Source: Geobacillus icigianus
GTDB lineage: Bacteria > Bacillota > Bacilli > Bacillales > Anoxybacillaceae
Assembly: GCF_000750005.1 (NCBI RefSeq)
Contig: NZ_JPYA01000176.1
Coordinates: 1-9,884 of the forward strand
Length of the DNA: 9,884 bases
Direction: 5' to 3'
Of this stretch, positions 8,301 through 9,884 are shown piece after piece. The position numbers and the translations under genes are program-made. Under the pieces are notes generated by a model. It worked only from the letters and a program-made list of their open reading frames with translations. It ran no database searches and was not told the DNA's origin. Numbering within the stretch: the stretch's first letter is position 1; every line of letters begins with the position of its first letter.

Positions 8301-8600
8301 ACTCGGATTATGTACCGCTTCATTTCCTTTCAGCCGAATGACCGTCAATAAGTCATAGATTTCTTTCGGGATAATTTGCTCGTACAACAGAACTCTTAGG
8401 CGTTCTTGCTGATCCGTTCCCCGCTCTTCCCGAATTTCTTCTAAAGCTAAAATATATTTTGTAATCGTTTCCGCAAATTTCCTCAGCTCACTCATCGCCA
8501 CGTTTGGATTTTGATATACGTTTCGTTCCGCTGTTTCCCCCACGCGAGCGAGAACTTCCCATTTTTCTTCTAAAAAACGGAAATTGTGCGCCATCTTCAT
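5352..8600 (-). CDS. hsdR: Type I restriction-modification ATP-dependent endonuclease/translocase subunit R (EcoEI-like)
   Basis: HsdR is the motor and nuclease of the complex: it pulls DNA using ATP and cuts at a distance from unmethylated sites. I use ATG 8600 (MKMAHNFRFLEEKW, 1082 residues) because GGAGG at 8609-8605 lies just upstream; ATG 8594 is equally plausible, while the TTG at 8651 (17 more residues) lacks such a site. Domains in order, numbered from 8600: an N-terminal helical region; a coiled coil about 146-195; the PD-(D/E)XK nuclease with D250 and E264-A-K266; Walker A ATGTGKT (400-406); DEAH (506-509); TATP (550-553); helicase motifs V-VI TTGVDVP and QMLGRATRR (to 759); then an EcoEI-R-type C-terminal domain that should dock on the methylase. 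All catalytic residues and the full frame are present, so restriction is probably active. The first gene of the operon; its TAG touches the hsdM ATG. Confidence 0.96.
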   Translation of the reverse strand: MKMAHNFRFLEEKWEVLARVGETAERNVYQNPNVAMSELRKFAETITKYILALEEIREERGTDQQERLRVLLYEQIIPKEIYDLLTVIRLKGNEAVHNPSYGEVNEAKALLHMAFRIAVWFMEVYGDWSFQAPEYIEPTPQTSITTDEFDQIVQSYEEKLARLETELEKIRKEQLYISSEEKQKRREFSQRAIANFELTEAETRLLIDQQLREAGWEADSEKLRFSKGVRPEKGRNMAIAEWPLKRGYADYALFIGLELVGIIEAKRASKDIPADIEQAKEYAQLVVRHGNEVIHEPWGDYFVPFLFATNGRPYLKQLEQKSGIWFLDARKSTNHPRPLQGWYTPSGLKKLLEQDIERSEQFLRDEKFDYLKLRPYQVKAIQAVEKALEEKRRSILIAMATGTGKTRMAIGLIYRLLKAKRFNRILFLVDRKALAEQAESAFKESKMESFHTFTEIYSLQSLYDQKPDNETKVHIATVQGMLKRIFYNDRSEDIPPVDQYDCIIVDEAHRGYTLDKEMDEVELQFRDHQDYVSKYRKVLDYFDAVRIGLTATPALHTTEIFGPPVFTYSYREAVVDGYLVDHEPPYQFETVLKKEGITWAKGETVDVYDTVTGTISQEYLEDEVNIDVSQFNTKVITESFNRVIIRELTNYISPDDEGKTLIFAATDDHADLVVRLLKEEFETLYGEVEDNAVMKITGSIKDPSGAIRRFKNEKYPTIVVTVDLLTTGVDVPAITNLVFLRRVRSRILYEQMLGRATRRCEEIRKDHFKIFDAVGIYESLKPYTSMKPVVTRPNISLTQLVEELEGLEKTEHLHYQKEQLIAKIQRKKWKWSDRQHQDFQVLSGGKTVDEFIDWVKALPPEELPVQLKEYKSMFRYMDENRYRENKQYISRHEDQLIAVKRGYGNAEKPDDYLQSFGEFIRNNMNKIPALMIVCQRPTELTREELKKLLLELDQKGFSEKKLQAAWREAKNEDITADIIAFIRQQALGDPLISHEERIKNAMKKIYQMKAWPPVQKKWLERIEKQLLQESVLHPDPEKAFDYEPFKSHGGFQQLNKIFDGQLAHIVREINHNLYNYSKKEQA

Positions 8601-8675
8601 TTTTCCTCCATACGCGTTGGTCGTTTCCCGAATCACTCTAATCGCTGACAAATATTCAGAAGACTATGCAGTTCC

Positions 8676-8704
8676 ATTTTACCATAAAACTTTACAGCAT
8701 TTCA
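8676..8704 (-). promoter_or_regulatory. Candidate sigma-A promoter of the hsdRMS operon
   Basis: On the minus strand TGGTAAAAT gives an extended -10 box (TG-G-TAAAAT, hexamer at 8681-8676). With a 17-base spacer the -35 position holds only TGAAAT (8704-8699), a poor match, so the call rests on the extended -10. Transcription would start near 8669 and leave a leader of about 70 bases. No clear operator palindrome is visible in the 8601-8787 region. Confidence 0.4.
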
Positions 8705-8815
8705 CATTTCATCATACATTCAGTTTCATTAGGAATAAATTTAGACAAAATAGCAAACAACGGCTTTTCCTGTTCAACAAGGATTCCCCGATTTCGACAG
8801 TGACTAGGCAAACAA

Positions 8816-8856
8816 AATGCCTCTCATCCCTTGATACTAAAGGAACGAGGGGCATT
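8816..8856 (-). terminator. Stem-loop inside the decayed element, terminator-like
   Basis: AATGCCTCTC (8816-8825) pairs with GAGGGGCATT (8847-8856) with one G-T wobble, and CCTT/AAGG adds an inner stem. On the minus strand the hairpin is followed by TTGTTTG, a weak U-run. It probably served as the terminator of the element's lost transposase gene. Confidence 0.4.
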
Positions 8857-9013
8857 GGGGCATACGTTGGGCGTGTATCTAAGAAACTGGTGATTTAATC
8901 TTGGATACGGCTTGGCAATGTCATTTCTCAACTAGAAAAACCTTGTTGCATCGGTCCTGCTTTTCACGCGTTCTCCCATTGATGAAGGGAATCAGCGGTT
9001 TTTCACCAGCCTT

Positions 9014-9154
9014 CTATGCGTGAGGATGGATGCCTAGGATCTTCGGAGAAGGCTCCAGCCCTAGGGCCGCAAAGAGTTGCACTTGTTTGGCCGTCAGTTT
9101 GGTTCGCTGATCAAGGCCGCTGTTTTTTGAAGAAAAATGTCCAATTTCATTTGC
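9014..9154 (-). pseudogene. Transposase-like C-terminal relic in the decayed element
   Basis: A 46-codon open frame with no start codon ends at the TAG at 9014-9016. It contains GLDQRTKLTAKQVQLFAALG followed by LEPSPKILG, which has the feel of the extreme C-terminus of a DDE transposase (perhaps IS1634-type). It lies only a few bases inside the right terminal repeat, where a gene start would be expected, consistent with a large internal deletion. Family assignment is uncertain. Confidence 0.35.
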
Positions 9155-9228
9155 CTAAAATGGCCTAAAAACTGTCGAACTCGGATTCTTGGCACTTAAA
9201 TTTCTTGAAAAATGATTCGTTTTTTAAA

Positions 9229-9259
9229 TAAAAAACGTCCTGCCTTTGCCGCAGAACGT
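9229..9259 (-). terminator. Rho-independent terminator of the Rpn-family gene
   Basis: Right after the TAA at 9263-9261 the minus strand reads ACGTTCTGC, a 7-base loop, GCAGGACGT (8 of 9 pairs), then TTTTT. An overlapping AT palindrome (CGTTTTTT/AAAAAACG, 9218-9237) could let it also stop plus-strand transcription. Confidence 0.8.
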
Positions 9260-9260
9260 G

Positions 9261-9437
9261 TTAATTCAATTTGCTGTTCATAGACTCAAACATCTCTTTT
9301 ATTTCTATAACCTTTTTTGGCGGTAAATGTAATTTCTCAGATATCTCCTCAACAGTCTTTCCTTCAAGTAATAACTTCACAACAGCTAATGCGTTTTCTG
9401 TATTTTTTTTATAACTTTGCTCTAGCCCTGAAATCAT
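9261..9437 (-). CDS. Possible internal in-frame product of the Rpn gene (Rpn-S-like, 58 aa)
   Basis: Within the Rpn-family gene, ATG 9437 is preceded at a 6-base gap by AAAAGGAGGTG (9454-9444), one of the best ribosome binding sites in the window. Starting here gives a 58-residue protein, MISGLEQSYKKNTENALAVV onward, containing the C-terminal LLLEGKTVEEISEKLHLPP helix-turn-helix-like segment. Work on E. coli Rpn proteins, as I recall it, showed a short C-terminal form made from an internal start that blocks the toxic full-length nuclease. The site here is coded by Lys-Glu-Val in the long frame, so part of the match could be chance, but the complete match and the spacing favour real use. A TATACT -10-like box at 9522-9517 could supply an internal promoter, though without a clear -35. 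Confidence 0.5.
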   Translation of the reverse strand: MISGLEQSYKKNTENALAVVKLLLEGKTVEEISEKLHLPPKKVIEIKEMFESMNSKLN

Positions 9438-9884
9438 CAAGGACACCTCCTTTTGATTCGAATTTTCAATGAGGCTTATTATTTCTTCAGACTGTTCTTC
9501 TGGGAACCTGTTGATTAGTATATGTTTTACCCAATTTTTAAATACCAAGAAATCTTCCCGTGGGATATATTGGAGGACTCGTGAAATGGTGTTTAATCTT
9601 TCAAAGATCTCTTCTTCATTCTTGACGGTACGATCAAGATAAAATATAGACGATATCAAGTTCTCGTTATTTATTAATTCATCTTTTTCCATTCGATTGA
9701 CGTCCAATAAGATATATTTGAAATCTAATACTTGTTCACCAAAGAGTTCACCTTGATGAAAGTAGTCTTTAAATGCTAATGGAGCAGTCCATTTATTTTG
9801 ACCATTATACAATACAATTGGAACAATGACAGGAAGCTTAAATTTTTTGCTCTTGAACTCCCTTTGATCTGTATTTTTTATTAT
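9261..9884 (-). CDS. Rpn-family (COG5464, transposase_31-like) PD-(D/E)XK nuclease, C-terminal part
   Basis: The frame is open from the right window edge to TAA at 9261, giving the last 207 residues. The opening stretch, with KLPVIVPIVLYNGQNKW, is the signature of Rpn/YhgA-like proteins and normally sits just after the nuclease core, so the catalytic D and ExK residues lie outside the window. There follow a helical segment (about LDRTVKNEEEIFERLNTI onward) and a C-terminal LLLEGKTVEEISEKLHLPP stretch that looks like a small helix-turn-helix. A start placed at the TTG at 9812 would cut the core motif; the frame continues upstream without a stop. Family members cut DNA and promote RecA-independent recombination, and some act in phage defence. 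The gene is AT-richer than hsdR, suggesting separate transfer. A terminator follows directly. Confidence 0.78.
   Translation of the reverse strand: MIKNTDQREFKSKKFKLPVIVPIVLYNGQNKWTAPLAFKDYFHQGELFGEQVLDFKYILLDVNRMEKDELINNENLISSIFYLDRTVKNEEEIFERLNTISRVLQYIPREDFLVFKNWVKHILINRFPEEQSEEIISLIENSNQKEVSLMISGLEQSYKKNTENALAVVKLLLEGKTVEEISEKLHLPPKKVIEIKEMFESMNSKLN
9444..9454 (-). promoter_or_regulatory. Strong internal Shine-Dalgarno sequence in the Rpn gene
   Basis: AAAAGGAGGTG matches the anti-Shine-Dalgarno end of Bacillus 16S rRNA over at least nine bases and lies six bases before the in-frame ATG at 9437. It defines the proposed internal start. Confidence 0.7.

Larger units (their letters stand above)
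8788..9184. mobile_element. Decayed ~400-bp insertion element with imperfect terminal inverted repeats
   Basis: The 22 bases at 8788-8809 and the inverse of 9163-9184 share CCGA-TTCGACAGT and TAGGC, matching at about 18 of 22 positions. Similarity may continue outward with a small gap (CAAGGATTC at 8778-8786 against CAAGAATCC at 9192-9184 inverted). Between them lie a hairpin and a short transposase-like C-terminal relic, but no intact gene. It could be an internally deleted insertion sequence or a MITE-like derivative. The 8601-9260 stretch contains no other gene that I can support. Confidence 0.5.

Noticed and set aside
8601..8651. Longer hsdR starting at the TTG at 8651
   Set aside because: It would add 17 residues upstream of a clear GGAGG plus ATG; the TTG lacks a good ribosome binding site.
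8584..8898. 104-codon plus-strand frame across the hsdR leader
   Set aside because: It runs antisense to the hsdR start and into the decayed element, with no similarity or ribosome binding site.
9261..9812. Complete 183-residue protein starting at TTG 9812
   Set aside because: The frame continues upstream to the window edge through the conserved KLPVIVPIV segment, so the true start lies outside the window.

Overview
The window looks like the chromosome of a thermophilic or moderately thermophilic Bacillaceae (Geobacillus, Parageobacillus or Anoxybacillus type). The clues are strong GGAGG-type ribosome binding sites, moderate GC with AT-rich accessory genes, an IS4/IS231-type transposon end, and rho-independent terminators with clean U-runs. 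The genus is inferred from style; there is no rRNA or other marker. All real genes read on the minus strand; only insertion-sequence debris reads on the plus strand.

Layout, left to right. (1) 1-633: the 5' part of a minus-strand gene, cut by the left window edge, encoding a long amphipathic helix made of 58-residue tandem repeats. (2) 743-1222: an internally deleted, frameshifted IS4-family (IS231-like) element. (3) 1310-2086: an intact HNH endonuclease with an uncharacterised N-terminal domain. (4) 2087-2448: no intact gene; a weak transposase-like scrap and two consecutive terminators that end the next operon. (5) 2449-8600: an intact type I restriction-modification operon, transcribed right to left as hsdR-hsdM-hsdS with stop and start codons touching or overlapping. 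(6) 8601-9260: the operon's leader and a candidate promoter, then a ~400-bp decayed insertion element with imperfect terminal inverted repeats. (7) 9261-9884: the 3' part of an Rpn-family (COG5464, PD-(D/E)XK 'transposase_31') nuclease gene, cut by the right window edge, followed by a good terminator.

Functionally this is a small genome-defence island. HsdM and HsdS would methylate host DNA at a bipartite site and HsdR would cleave unmethylated invading DNA. The HNH protein could be a second, possibly modification-dependent, nuclease, and Rpn nucleases have been linked to phage defence. Insertion-element scars on both sides of the hsd operon fit acquisition by transfer.

The most notable observation is inside the Rpn gene: a near-perfect Shine-Dalgarno sequence (AAAAGGAGGTG) six bases before an in-frame ATG at 9437. 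It would let the last 58 residues be made as a separate protein, matching the gene-within-gene (Rpn-L toxin / Rpn-S antitoxin) arrangement described for this family.
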